Position numbers and translations under genes: made by a program
Assembly: GCA_043553855.1 (NCBI GenBank)
Contig: CP121336.1
Span: 2,170,001-2,234,000 of the forward strand
Source of the DNA: JAUIAS01 sp030425395
Lineage (GTDB): Bacteria; Pseudomonadota; Alphaproteobacteria; Rhodobacterales; Rhodobacteraceae
Length of the DNA: 64,000 nucleotides
Direction of reading: 5' to 3'
Notes under the pieces: model-generated
Told to the model about the DNA's origin: nothing
Databases searched by the model: none
The model's input: only the letters and a program-made list of their open reading frames with translations
Part shown: positions 16,313 to 25,149 of the stretch, in pieces
How positions within the stretch are numbered: the first letter of the stretch is position 1
How the letters are laid out: every line of letters starts with the position of its first letter

Positions 16313-17083
16313 TCAGCCGTTCACAATGGTCGCGCATCCGGCAAGAAAATATGGCGTAAGGGCAGCGCTTTCGATCATCGCACCCTGCGTGCGCAATGCA
16401 GCGGCATAGGGTTCGCCTGCGCTATCATCGGCAAGCACGGTCACCAACTGACCAAGCCAATAAGGCCGCGCCGCCGTGATTTCCGCGCCAATCAGATGGG
16501 CCAATTCCTGTCCGGACCCACCCGTGCGTGCCTGCGCCAGATGCGCGGCAATCCGTTCCGGGCGTGTTTGCGTGTCCGACAAGGCGGAATCGAAGGCAGA
16601 GCCGGGTCTATAGGAGGCATTCAGCGCGGCGGCCAGTCGGGGTGTTTCAAAGGCCATCATGCTGACCACCTCGCCCGCCGAGACATGGGACCAGAGTGTT
16701 TGCTCTGCCACTGTCACGATTACCCCGTCAAATTTGGGGTGGGCTTCCAGATATCCGGCAATCGCAATTTCCGCCCCGTCGGAAATGACCGGGGGCTCTT
16801 GCTGCCGCAACATCGGTGTTGCAATGAACGTTTCGCGCCGCAGGGGTGTTGCAAGGGGCGGGCAGGGCACCGGAGAAGGCTTTGCCCCAACGTATCCACA
16901 CACAACGGTGGGGCGGGCGTCATCGCTGTCAGATGCCAAGGTGTCGAGACCGTCAAGCGCATCCGCACCTTCGGGTAATGGCACATTGTGCATGGCGACA
17001 TTTTCCGCGCCGCGCATGTCCCAAATGCGCAGGCCCGCGCCTGTGACCCAGACGGCGCGCCAGACATGAACCGGATCAGGCAT
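16313..17083 (-). CDS. Degenerate 2-dehydro-3-deoxygalactonokinase-like protein
   Basis: A 256-residue protein that resembles DgoK along its length, for example GYVGAKPSPVPCPPL against the family's GW..APYVPCP. The family's nucleotide-binding segments are altered: the N-terminal DWGTT region reads AVWVTGAGLRIWD, the GTHSKW segment reads AEQTLWSHV, and the TGEL segment reads ETPRL. It may be an inactive or re-purposed kinase homologue. Its start overlaps the rpe stop by 8 bases, so it is probably co-translated with rpe. It ends 6 bases from the convergent ligase gene. Confidence 0.65.
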   Translation of the reverse strand: MPDPVHVWRAVWVTGAGLRIWDMRGAENVAMHNVPLPEGADALDGLDTLASDSDDARPTVVCGYVGAKPSPVPCPPLATPLRRETFIATPMLRQQEPPVISDGAEIAIAGYLEAHPKFDGVIVTVAEQTLWSHVSAGEVVSMMAFETPRLAAALNASYRPGSAFDSALSDTQTRPERIAAHLAQARTGGSGQELAHLIGAEITAARPYWLGQLVTVLADDSAGEPYAAALRTQGAMIESAALTPYFLAGCATIVNG

Positions 17084-17765
17084 AGACACCGTTTGCCGCT
17101 GCGCGCACCGCGCGGATATTGTCTCCGTAGACCTCGGGCGTTTGAACCGATCCGCCCTTGAACACTGCAGAGCCCGCCACCAGCACATCAGCGCCGGCCT
17201 GTGCAACAAGCGGTGCCGTGACGGGGTCGACGCCGCCGTCAATTTCAATATGCACCGGGCGGTCTCCGATCATTGCGCGCAATTCGCGCACCTTGGCCGT
17301 CATGTCGATGAACTTCTGGCCACCGAAGCCGGGGTTCACGGTCATGACGCAGACCAGATCGGTCAGATCAAGCAAATGCGCGATTGCCGAAGCCGGCGTG
17401 CCGGGATTTAGGGCCACGCCAGCTTTCATACCCGCGCCGCGTATCGCCTGAAGGGTGCGGTGAATATGGGGTCCTGCCTCAATATGAGCGGTCAGGATAT
17501 CGGCACCCGCTTCGGCATAGGCGTCGATGAAAGGATCCACGGGCGCAATCATCAGATGCACGTCCATAACCGTTTTGACATGTTTGCGGAACGCTTTGAC
17601 CGCCATCGCGCCAAAAGTGAGGTTGGGCACGAAATGCCCGTCCATGACGTCGATATGCACCCAATCCGCGCCTTGCGCTTCAATAGCTTCGATCTCGGCA
17701 CCGAAGTTTGCGAAATCGGCGGAAAGGATCGAGGGAGCGATCTTGATGGAACGATCAAAGGACAT
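17076..17765 (-). CDS. rpe: Ribulose-phosphate 3-epimerase
   Basis: Interconverts ribulose 5-phosphate and xylulose 5-phosphate; a TIM barrel of 229 residues. Family motifs are present: IAPSILSADF near the N-terminus, HIDVMDGHFVPN (metal ligands H37 and D39), MTVNPGFGGQKF and the phosphate-binding EIDGGV. The start MSFDRSIKI is chosen because homology begins there; upstream codons are not family-like. In Rhodobacteraceae rpe serves the pentose phosphate pathway. The gene sits after DUF1045 with a 172-base gap. Confidence 0.95.
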   Translation of the reverse strand: MSFDRSIKIAPSILSADFANFGAEIEAIEAQGADWVHIDVMDGHFVPNLTFGAMAVKAFRKHVKTVMDVHLMIAPVDPFIDAYAEAGADILTAHIEAGPHIHRTLQAIRGAGMKAGVALNPGTPASAIAHLLDLTDLVCVMTVNPGFGGQKFIDMTAKVRELRAMIGDRPVHIEIDGGVDPVTAPLVAQAGADVLVAGSAVFKGGSVQTPEVYGDNIRAVRAAANGVYA

Positions 17766-17937
17766 GGGGCACCACTGTTGAGAAGAGTCGGAGTGGATAT
17801 AGTGGCTGAAACGCTGAAACGATAGGGTGCAATCGGGTTTTGCACTTGGATGGTCTGCAATCAGCGCCGCAAAGATCCGGGGGACGCGAATGGCCCTTTG
17901 ACATGGAATGCGATGTCTGCTTGCGAAATCGGCGGGA

Positions 17938-18666
17938 TCAGCCGGGACGCACAGGTCCACATCCCGGTGCGCCTTGTCCGGTCAGCGCATAACTTTGCAA
18001 AAGATGAAAACGCCCATCGCCGTCCTCGCCGACCAACGCGATTTGGGAAATCGCGAAAGGGCGCGGCAGCAGCGGGGCCAGCCGGGCGGCCAGTGCGGTT
18101 TCGACGGTCGTTCGGGTTGGTTTTTCCATGCGGCTGGTGAGCGTGATGTGAAACCGAAATTGATCAAGCACATAAGGATAGCCCCAGCGCGCCAGCATCG
18201 CGTCTTGTTCCGGCGACAGATCCGCCTTTTGACGGCGGCGGTCGGCCTCGGCAGCAGACAGTGGCGCGCGGAAGGTATCCAGATCAGTAACGCAGGCTGC
18301 GGCAAGCCCGTTTATTCCAGCGGTATCACCTTCTGGACAGAGGGCGAGAAACCGGCCCAACCGTCGCAGCGAAAGGCCATCCGCGCGTGCGGGCGGTATC
18401 CGTGCCGCCAAGGCGGCGCACGCGTTGTGCAAGCTGGTGCTATCGTGATCCGGATGCAGGCGAAAGGGCGGCTTGAGCGTCGCATGCAGCCCGTATCGGC
18501 GCGGTGTGTGCGTGACCGCCTGAATGGTGTCGGCGGGCAGGTCGGTTTCGGGCGGTTCCACCATTTGTCCGGTGACGCAATCCCATCCCAGCCACGCGGT
18601 TGCAAAACGCGCCCACGGTGTATCTGGAGGCGGAAGGAAATAAATGGCATATCGAGTGGGTATCAT
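17938..18666 (-). CDS. DUF1045 protein (phosphonate-operon 2H phosphoesterase-like)
   Basis: Protein of 242 residues of the DUF1045 / TIGR03223 family usually found in phosphonate (phn) operons. It has the two H-x-T motifs of the 2H phosphoesterase fold: H61-A-T63 (LHATLKPPF) and H173-I-T175 (FHITLTSRM). This suggests hydrolysis of a cyclic or phosphodiester intermediate, possibly in C-P lyase metabolism. It is divergent from phnM, 49 bases apart, which supports the phosphonate link. The rest of the phn genes are not in the window. Confidence 0.85.
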   Translation of the reverse strand: MIPTRYAIYFLPPPDTPWARFATAWLGWDCVTGQMVEPPETDLPADTIQAVTHTPRRYGLHATLKPPFRLHPDHDSTSLHNACAALAARIPPARADGLSLRRLGRFLALCPEGDTAGINGLAAACVTDLDTFRAPLSAAEADRRRQKADLSPEQDAMLARWGYPYVLDQFRFHITLTSRMEKPTRTTVETALAARLAPLLPRPFAISQIALVGEDGDGRFHLLQSYALTGQGAPGCGPVRPG

Positions 18667-18715
18667 CAGGGCCTGCTGGTTTGTGAACCACATAAGGTCG
18701 GGACGTAGGGCAGAC

Positions 18716-19855
18716 ATGACAGAGACGACAATCCTTGCCAATGCGACGTTGATCCTGCCTGACGACCTGCGCCGGGGGGCCTTGGTGATAAAGGACGGTG
18801 AAATCAGCGACATTCTTGAGGGCCGATCCGTGCCTGCGGGGGCGCAGGATATGGACGGCGACATGATCGCACCGGGTCTGATCGAATTGCATACGGACAA
18901 CCTTGAGCGCCACATGCAGCCGCGCCCCAAGGTGTATTGGCCACATGACGCGGCGATCCTTGCTCATGATGCGGAATTGGCAGGCGCTGGCATTACCACG
19001 GTTTTTGACGCCATGCGGGTGGGGTCGGTTCTGGACGAGGCGGCGCGCTATGTGCCCTATGCCCGGTCCCTTACAACCGAACTGATGGGTATGCGGGCAG
19101 CGGGGCATCTCAGGATAAGCCATTTTTTGCATTTGCGTGCCGAGATTTGCTCGGAAACGCTGGCCGAGGAAATGGCGGCTTTCGGAGAAGAGGATCGCGT
19201 TGGCATTGTTTCCCTGATGGACCACACGCCCGGGCAACGGCAATTTCGCGATTTCGAAAGGTTCCGTACATATGTGATGAGCAAACATCGCATGGAGAGA
19301 GCGGCATTTGACGCCCATGCCGCGCATCTTCTTGAGGTGCGCCAAAAGTTCGGTGAGGCACATGAAGCGCAGGCAGTGGCCGAGGCCCGGCGTCTTGGGG
19401 CAGTGTTGGCAAGCCACGATGACACGACCGCGCAACAGGTGGCAACTTCGGCGGGACATGGCATTCGGTTGGCGGAATTCCCAACGACGACAGAGGCCGC
19501 CGCCGCCTGTCGTCAACAGGACATCGCCGTGATGATGGGGGCCCCGAACCTTGTGCGCGGGGGATCGCATTCAGGCAATGTGGCGGCGGCCGATCTGGCC
19601 GAGGCAGGGCTGTTGGATATCCTGTCTTCGGACTATGTCCCCGCTGCGTTGCTGACAGGGGCTGTGCGTCTTGGGCAGTTGTGGGGTGATCTGGCGCGGG
19701 GTCTGCGAACGGTCACAAAGACACCTGCCGATGCGGTCGGTTTGAATGATCGCGGGCGCCTTGTGATCGGGACGCGCGCCGATCTGGTGCGGATTCGGAT
19801 GGCAGGCAAAGTGCCCGCCATTCGGGGCACTTGGGTGCAAGGGGTGCGGGTTTAG
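18716..19855 (+). CDS. phnM: Alpha-D-ribose 1-methylphosphonate 5-triphosphate diphosphatase
   Basis: Amidohydrolase-type enzyme of the C-P lyase pathway, 379 residues; it removes pyrophosphate from ribose methylphosphonate triphosphate. The PhnM hallmark ELHTDNLERH (H59, H66) and further metal-site segments (FDAMRVG, ASHDD, SDYVP) are visible. The start MTETTILAN was chosen on homology. It is divergent from DUF1045. Its stop overlaps the end of the convergent methyltransferase gene by 4 bases. Confidence 0.92.
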   Translation: MTETTILANATLILPDDLRRGALVIKDGEISDILEGRSVPAGAQDMDGDMIAPGLIELHTDNLERHMQPRPKVYWPHDAAILAHDAELAGAGITTVFDAMRVGSVLDEAARYVPYARSLTTELMGMRAAGHLRISHFLHLRAEICSETLAEEMAAFGEEDRVGIVSLMDHTPGQRQFRDFERFRTYVMSKHRMERAAFDAHAAHLLEVRQKFGEAHEAQAVAEARRLGAVLASHDDTTAQQVATSAGHGIRLAEFPTTTEAAAACRQQDIAVMMGAPNLVRGGSHSGNVAAADLAEAGLLDILSSDYVPAALLTGAVRLGQLWGDLARGLRTVTKTPADAVGLNDRGRLVIGTRADLVRIRMAGKVPAIRGTWVQGVRV

Positions 19856-20328
19856 GCGCGGTAGAAAAGATAACGGTCAACCGGAATCGAATCCGGTCCG
19901 GTGACTTCTGTGAAGCCGACAAGCGGCTGGCCCGAAATGATCAAGCCGCCGGGGGCCATGACCGCGCCGATATAGGGGCTGAGCCGGGCGGCTTCGGCGA
20001 CATCCTGATCTTTCACACCGAAACCCAGATCGTAATGCGCAAGGGCAAACCGCGCGCCTTCGGCGGCAAGCGCGGCGAGCATCGCGTCGGCTTCGCCTTC
20101 CAGAAAATCTTCGACCGGCGGGATACAGCTTGGATGACATTGCAGGACCCGGTCGATGACCCGGATGCGCCGATTGGGCAAGGCTTCGCGCAAATGGTCG
20201 AAAGTGCGCCCGTTACCAAGTCCGAGATCCAGAACGTCGCCTTCCGTGTCGGCGATCTGACCTGCGGCCCAGTTCAATCCGTCGCGCTGGGCGGTGAGGC
20301 GGCGCAGCATGCTGTCAAGTCTGCTCAT
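19852..20328 (-). CDS. Class I SAM-dependent methyltransferase (glycan operon)
   Basis: Short methyltransferase-fold protein, 158 residues, with the SAM-binding loop VLDLGLGNGRTFD (residues 32-44) and a second acidic position in IRVIDR. The substrate is unknown; in this setting a sugar or lipid modification is plausible. It is the last gene of a seven-gene minus-strand operon and overlaps the deacetylase gene by 4 bases. Its end overlaps phnM convergently. Confidence 0.8.
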   Translation of the reverse strand: MSRLDSMLRRLTAQRDGLNWAAGQIADTEGDVLDLGLGNGRTFDHLREALPNRRIRVIDRVLQCHPSCIPPVEDFLEGEADAMLAALAAEGARFALAHYDLGFGVKDQDVAEAARLSPYIGAVMAPGGLIISGQPLVGFTEVTGPDSIPVDRYLFYRA

Positions 20329-21095
20329 CTCGAGGGTATCCCTTCATCGGCGCGCCAGGGGGTAGCACCTTGATCCAGCAAAACCCCAAGCAGCCATTCG
20401 CAAAAGTCCCAGATTGCCGCATCGTGCACAAGGTGATGGGTGAGAATACCCAGCGGTTCGCTTGGATCACTGTCACCGTTCGCGCGTCCGTGCAATGTCT
20501 CACACAGCCGTTCTAGGACGAGGTCGGCATCCACCAGCCCTCGGGTTCCGCGCCAGTCGATGGGATCGACATGGGCGTTGATCTGGACCAGCCCTTTGGC
20601 TGCTTGCACCGCGGCGCGCGGGCCGTATGTGGACAGCATAACAAAGCCGGCATCAGCGAGCGCATCGCCCATGTCCGGGGCCATCCGGTTCCAAGGTGGG
20701 ACGAAGGCGGCAAACAGAGACGGTCCAAACACTGACGACAGCCGTGCCAAGCCCGCCCTAGCGTCGGCCATGCGTACGGGCAGGGGACGATGTGCCCCGA
20801 ATTCGGCCTTTTTCTCATCTTCCGGCGCATGGCTTTGATGCGCAAATCCATGCACCATTGGAATAAAATTCGGTGTCGCGGACACATAGGCACCCAACGC
20901 GGGTGTCGCACCCCTTGGGACCACCGCCAGATGAACCGCTACCCCAGTCGCCTCGGAGAGTTCGTGCAATCGGTCCAACGCGTGGGTCGGCGTTATCGCG
21001 TCGTCGTCACGCAGCCACAGACGGGGCATGGCGTTCGCCGCCCGGCATTCTGCCAGCGCATCGTTGAGCTTTGAAAGGTCAGGCCGCGCGGGCAT
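20325..21095 (-). CDS. Polysaccharide deacetylase family protein (glycan operon)
   Basis: NodB-like hydrolase of 256 residues, probably N-deacetylating or otherwise trimming a glycan. The N-terminal motif WLRDDDA (D30-D32) and the metal-binding HGFAHQSH (H82, H86, H89) fit this family; FVPPWNRM resembles motif 3. No signal peptide is seen, so it likely works in the cytoplasm on a precursor. ATG 21095 was chosen on homology; it overlaps the preceding glycosyltransferase by 17 bases. Confidence 0.8.
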   Translation of the reverse strand: MPARPDLSKLNDALAECRAANAMPRLWLRDDDAITPTHALDRLHELSEATGVAVHLAVVPRGATPALGAYVSATPNFIPMVHGFAHQSHAPEDEKKAEFGAHRPLPVRMADARAGLARLSSVFGPSLFAAFVPPWNRMAPDMGDALADAGFVMLSTYGPRAAVQAAKGLVQINAHVDPIDWRGTRGLVDADLVLERLCETLHGRANGDSDPSEPLGILTHHLVHDAAIWDFCEWLLGVLLDQGATPWRADEGIPSR

Positions 21096-22221
21096 GGGCG
21101 AGATCCTCAAGAAATTCGATGCTTCGCATCGCGCCGTCGAATTGGTGGGAGGATACCGGACGGCGCTGCGTCGCGCAAAGCGCGCCAAGGCGCGCTGCGA
21201 GGGATTGCGCAGTGATTTCCGCCCCGATCATCATGTCGATCCCGGACAACCGTGACAGGCATCGGGCGCGCAGGGTCTGTTCGACTTCGTTTCCGTCGTC
21301 GAACGGAACAAACAGAGCAGGCACGCCGGTTTGCAATATGTCCATCGCGGTGTTGTAGCCGCAAAGACTCAGCGAACAGGCCGCGCGCGCGAGCAGGTTT
21401 CGGAAATCCGGGCGCAGCCCTTCAACTGTGACGTTGTCGGGTGCTTCTGCGACCAGAGAGGCCCGCACCACCTCTGCGTCCTGTCCGCCGACCAACAGTC
21501 GGAATTTCTGTCCCGGCATCAGCCTTGCGGCCTGAACCGCTTTTTCGAAAAGGTTGCGTCCCACCGCCCCGCCCCCGGCGCTGACCAGTATGTCGCCTTG
21601 TCCTGCGATCCCGCTTTCGCCTGAAGGTGCTGGGGGGGCGACAAAGCCGGTATAGCGCAAACGCTCCTGCAAAAATGGCGATACCGGCCAACTGGCGCTC
21701 AAGGGCACGACATCTGGGTCGGAATGCACCAGAACAGCATCATAGTATTCGGCAAGGACCGCTTCGGTCTGCACCACCCGTTTGGGTTTGGAGGGTGGCG
21801 CGAGGATATCGCGGATCGACGCGGCCACAGCGGCCGGGCGGGGCAAACCCCGCGCGGTTTGAATGGCTGTTGTGAATTCATGGGCCAGACCGCGGCGCCC
21901 GAACGGATAAAGTTCAGTCAACAGGACGTCTGGTGCGAATGCTGTGATCTCTTGCGCAAGCCGGTCGCTGCGTTGGGTCTTGTAGGCATCACTGGCCGGC
22001 GTGCCCGTGTCGTCCAGAAGGGTCGAAAAATCCACACCATCCGAGCGTAGCGGCGGCAACTGGACCAACCATGCATTGCCAGTTTCAAGCCCTGTGACAG
22101 GCATGCCGCCAGACAGTATCGTGACATCGGCCCCCGCTCTGGCTGCCGCGCGTCCAAGGACCGCCGCGCGGCGCAGATGGCCGGTGCCCAAAAGATGAGT
22201 TACAACAATACAAAGCTTCAT
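21079..22221 (-). CDS. MurG-like glycosyltransferase, second copy (glycan operon)
   Basis: GT-B fold protein of 380 residues beginning MKLCIVVTHLLGTGHLRRA, where the GxGHLRR loop matches the MurG/COG4671 type. The C-terminal half holds the donor site (SAGGGAVGRNLF and LCGYNTAMDILQTGVPALFVPF). No signal peptide or obvious membrane segment. It is related in layout to the first gene of the operon (25146-26372) but clearly diverged. It overlaps the phosphatase gene by 4 bases. Donor and acceptor are unknown. Confidence 0.8.
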   Translation of the reverse strand: MKLCIVVTHLLGTGHLRRAAVLGRAAARAGADVTILSGGMPVTGLETGNAWLVQLPPLRSDGVDFSTLLDDTGTPASDAYKTQRSDRLAQEITAFAPDVLLTELYPFGRRGLAHEFTTAIQTARGLPRPAAVAASIRDILAPPSKPKRVVQTEAVLAEYYDAVLVHSDPDVVPLSASWPVSPFLQERLRYTGFVAPPAPSGESGIAGQGDILVSAGGGAVGRNLFEKAVQAARLMPGQKFRLLVGGQDAEVVRASLVAEAPDNVTVEGLRPDFRNLLARAACSLSLCGYNTAMDILQTGVPALFVPFDDGNEVEQTLRARCLSRLSGIDMMIGAEITAQSLAARLGALCATQRRPVSSHQFDGAMRSIEFLEDLAHARAA

Positions 22222-22811
22222 GCCCCCTCCCGCCGCACCAGGCGCACGGGCTCGTCGCTTTGCAGTTTCAGCCCGTTGCCATCGTCCATGAGCACAAACA
22301 GCCGGTTGCGTTTGACCCGAAAAGGGGCGGCGCCGTCAAAATTCCACGCGGTGGCCAGCGCCAGCAGAACCCGCATCACGCCGATATGGCAAACAGCGAG
22401 ATTATCGCCAGCCAACGTGTCCACCCACGGCAGCAACCGATCACGCAGATCGGCGGGGCTTTCGCCGCCGGGCGGACGATAGGTCCACCCCCAGTCCTCG
22501 ATGTGGCGGAAGCCGCTTTGCGGATCGGCAGCCAGATCAACGCCGCGCTGGCCTTCCCACCTGCCCCAATCCATTTCGCGCAAGTCCGGGGTGATCTCGG
22601 GTTCGCGTCCGGCAACGATCTGGGCCGTTTCGCGCGCGCGGCCAAGCGGGCTCGACCACAGCCGAGCGGCATCCCACGGGCCGGGCAGGCTGAATTGCGC
22701 TACCTCCGTTCTTCCCTCGGCGTCCAAGGGTTCGTCTGTGCTGCCCTGAATGCGGCCCTGACGGTTCCATGCGGTTCGCCCGTGGCGCAACAAGGCAAGA
22801 CGACGGATCAT
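22218..22811 (-). CDS. Histidine phosphatase family protein (glycan operon)
   Basis: Phosphoglycerate-mutase-like phosphatase, 197 residues. The N-terminal catalytic motif LLRHGRTAWN is intact, with a second His in VCHIGVMRVLL near residue 140. Such proteins dephosphorylate small phospho-metabolites. Lying between glycosyltransferases with 4-base overlaps on both sides, it may act on a sugar phosphate made by this operon; this is inference. Confidence 0.85.
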   Translation of the reverse strand: MIRRLALLRHGRTAWNRQGRIQGSTDEPLDAEGRTEVAQFSLPGPWDAARLWSSPLGRARETAQIVAGREPEITPDLREMDWGRWEGQRGVDLAADPQSGFRHIEDWGWTYRPPGGESPADLRDRLLPWVDTLAGDNLAVCHIGVMRVLLALATAWNFDGAAPFRVKRNRLFVLMDDGNGLKLQSDEPVRLVRREGA

Positions 22812-23905
22812 GACAGATCCTCCAATAGTGGCTTCAGCCCGAGGGTGATGCGGTCGCGGGCGGCTGGCAAGAGGTGATCACGCGCAATATGCGCGCGTGC
22901 TGCACAAGCGGCGTTGTCGCGCAAGGTCGGGGACGTCAGCATCGCGTCAATCCGTGCGGCAAGGGCTGCGGTACCCTGTTCAGGGGACGGATACGCGGTG
23001 TCACTGGCTTGCCGGGCAAGAACGTCGCGAACGCCGGGACGGTCTTGGGCGATGACCGGAACGCCATAGGACTGCGCCTCAAGATACACCATCCCGTAGG
23101 CTTCGTTCACGCCGGGCCACAAAAACAGGGATGCATTGGCGTAAAGCCTGTCCAATGCATCGCGTGGCAATGCGCCGTGAAACCTGACCCCATTGCCAAG
23201 CGGGCGCATCAGTTCTGCAACCTCTGCCCGGGTCGGACCGTCGCCAACGATGTCGAGCCGCCAATCCGGTGTTTCGACAAGGGAAAGGGTTTCGGCAAGG
23301 AGGCGATAAGAGGCCAGTTTATCCCCGGGTCGCATCATACCCACCGACAGCATCGGCCCGGCACCTGTGCCCGATTTCGGAAGTTGGCATGCGGGCAGGA
23401 ACGGCGGCAGATGGATCAAACGCTGCCCGGCGGGGCGGTCGCGTTCCAGCGTGTCGCGGTCGTGTGCCGTCATGTAAAACACCAGCTTTGCCGCGTCTGT
23501 TGCCGCTTCGGCCTGCTGGGCAAACATCGCCCACGGCCCGTTCAGCCGTTTCCGCGCGCGGGTGGCCTCAATCAGGACATAGGGAACAGACAGGGCGCGC
23601 GCGACGCTGGGGCCGATCAGATCGGGGGCCTTGTAATAATTGTGGTAGGTGATCCAAAGGCGTGGCGGGTTCGGTCGCCAGCGCGCAACCAACTCTTGGG
23701 CGATCGCGTCGGCCTGAGCCATCAGCCGTTGTTGAACCCGGACATCCCCGACCCCGTCCCGGCTGCGCAGCGTCGCGGCAAGGTGGACAGGCAGGCCGGT
23801 GGCCTGCGCCACGGCTGTCTTGAGGTTGCGCGCCATTTCGCGGTCACCCGATGGTGTGGGATGATCGGGGGATTTCAGAGGCGCATAATACGCGACCCAG
23901 TTCAT
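22808..23905 (-). CDS. GT4-type glycosyltransferase (glycan operon)
   Basis: Retaining glycosyltransferase of 365 residues. The C-terminal half carries the GT4 EX7E motif in NEAYGMVYLEAQSYGVPVIA and VGDGPTRAEVAEL. The N-terminal acceptor domain begins MNWVAYYAPLKSPDHPTPSGDR. No signal or transmembrane segments are apparent. Four-base overlaps with both neighbours indicate strict co-translation. Confidence 0.85.
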   Translation of the reverse strand: MNWVAYYAPLKSPDHPTPSGDREMARNLKTAVAQATGLPVHLAATLRSRDGVGDVRVQQRLMAQADAIAQELVARWRPNPPRLWITYHNYYKAPDLIGPSVARALSVPYVLIEATRARKRLNGPWAMFAQQAEAATDAAKLVFYMTAHDRDTLERDRPAGQRLIHLPPFLPACQLPKSGTGAGPMLSVGMMRPGDKLASYRLLAETLSLVETPDWRLDIVGDGPTRAEVAELMRPLGNGVRFHGALPRDALDRLYANASLFLWPGVNEAYGMVYLEAQSYGVPVIAQDRPGVRDVLARQASDTAYPSPEQGTAALAARIDAMLTSPTLRDNAACAARAHIARDHLLPAARDRITLGLKPLLEDLS

Positions 23906-25149
23906 GGCGTCCCGCCGGTCATGCCGCGCAGCAACCCGGCAAGGCGATCAATGCCCGGCTGCATCGCAAATTCCGCCCTCAGCCGGTCGAAAGCCGCATC
24001 GGCCATGCGCGCGGCGCGTTCTGGTTCGGCGGCAAGCGCGGTTATGGAGGCGGCGAGCGCTTCGGGCGCATCATCGCTGAGCGTTCCGTGGACGCCTGTC
24101 GTGATGAACTCCGGGATCGCCGAAACCGGAGTGGACAGAATGGGCAGGCGTTGCAGCGCGGCCTCCATCAGCACATTTGGCAAACCATCGCGGTCTCCGT
24201 CAGCGGCGACACGGCTAGGAAGAACAAAAAGATCGGCGCCGCGCATCGCCGTGATAACATCCGGTTGCGCGCGTGCCCCCTGCCAATCGATGCGGTCAGC
24301 AACCCCAAGTTCCTGTGCACTGGCCTGCAAGCTTTCGGACAATGTGCCTCCGCCGATGTGCACCCAGCGCCAGTCCAGATCGGCAGGCAGCAGGGCCAGC
24401 GCCGCGATCAGCCGGTCAAAGCCTTTTTTTTCGACCAGCCGTCCTACCGACAAGAGCGTCAGCGGTGCATTCCCGTCGCGAGGCAGGCGATCCGGCGGAT
24501 CGGGAAAGCGGGCAAAATCGAGACCATGATATATCAGGTGCACGGGCGTGCCGCCGTTTGCAAGCTCGCGCAGGTGGTCTGCCCCGAAGGCAGTGCACGT
24601 GGCCCCAAAGGCCGCGCCACCCATTGCCGGGTCCAGCTTTTCGCTCAGGTCCCAGTCTTCGGACGTCCAGATATCCTTGGCATGGGCGGAAAAGCTCCAC
24701 GGTAGCCCCCGGATCATAGCGGCGTATCGCGTGACAGAGGCGGGCGTATGAAGGAAATGTGCATAAAGCCCTGCGATATCCTCTGGCAATTCGGTGGCCA
24801 GAACGCAGGCCTGCCCAAAGCGGCGCAGGCGGTTGCGTGTGCGGTCGCGCCGATAGTCGCGCAAAAGGGTGGCAAATGCGCGCCAAAACCCGCGTCGTGT
24901 CAAAGACCGCAGCACACCTTGGGCAACCCGGCGGGGATCGTCGCGCAGATATTCCGGCAAGTAGGTCACCTGAGCGGTCAGCCTGTCGTGCAGCGGATGC
25001 GTTGCTGTGTCGGTGGGGTGGCGAAGCGACCACAGCCCCAGCGTCAGGCCAGCCGCCTCCAGCGCCACCAGTTCTTGCGCGACGAACGTCTCTGACAGGC
25101 GTGGCCAGCCTTTGACCACCACCGCGATCTTGGCTGCTGGCGATGTCAT
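23902..25149 (-). CDS. GT4-type glycosyltransferase (glycan operon)
   Basis: Glycosyltransferase of 415 residues, with VVKGWPRLSETFVAQELVAL at the N-terminus, typical of colanic-acid-type GT4 enzymes, the segment YAHFLHTPASVTRY and the donor-domain motifs SVGRLVEKKGFDRLI and DGLPNVLMEAALQRLPI. It likely extends a surface glycan from a nucleotide sugar in the cytoplasm. Second gene of the operon; overlaps by 4 bases at each end. Confidence 0.86.
   Translation of the reverse strand: MTSPAAKIAVVVKGWPRLSETFVAQELVALEAAGLTLGLWSLRHPTDTATHPLHDRLTAQVTYLPEYLRDDPRRVAQGVLRSLTRRGFWRAFATLLRDYRRDRTRNRLRRFGQACVLATELPEDIAGLYAHFLHTPASVTRYAAMIRGLPWSFSAHAKDIWTSEDWDLSEKLDPAMGGAAFGATCTAFGADHLRELANGGTPVHLIYHGLDFARFPDPPDRLPRDGNAPLTLLSVGRLVEKKGFDRLIAALALLPADLDWRWVHIGGGTLSESLQASAQELGVADRIDWQGARAQPDVITAMRGADLFVLPSRVAADGDRDGLPNVLMEAALQRLPILSTPVSAIPEFITTGVHGTLSDDAPEALAASITALAAEPERAARMADAAFDRLRAEFAMQPGIDRLAGLLRGMTGGTP

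Noticed and set aside
16313..17083. Calling the DgoK-like gene a pseudogene
   Set aside because: The frame is uninterrupted, codon use is normal and the start is coupled to rpe, so function is likely retained.
17766..17960. N-terminal extension of rpe
   Set aside because: The added residues are not family-like; the TIM barrel begins at MSFDRSIKIAPS.
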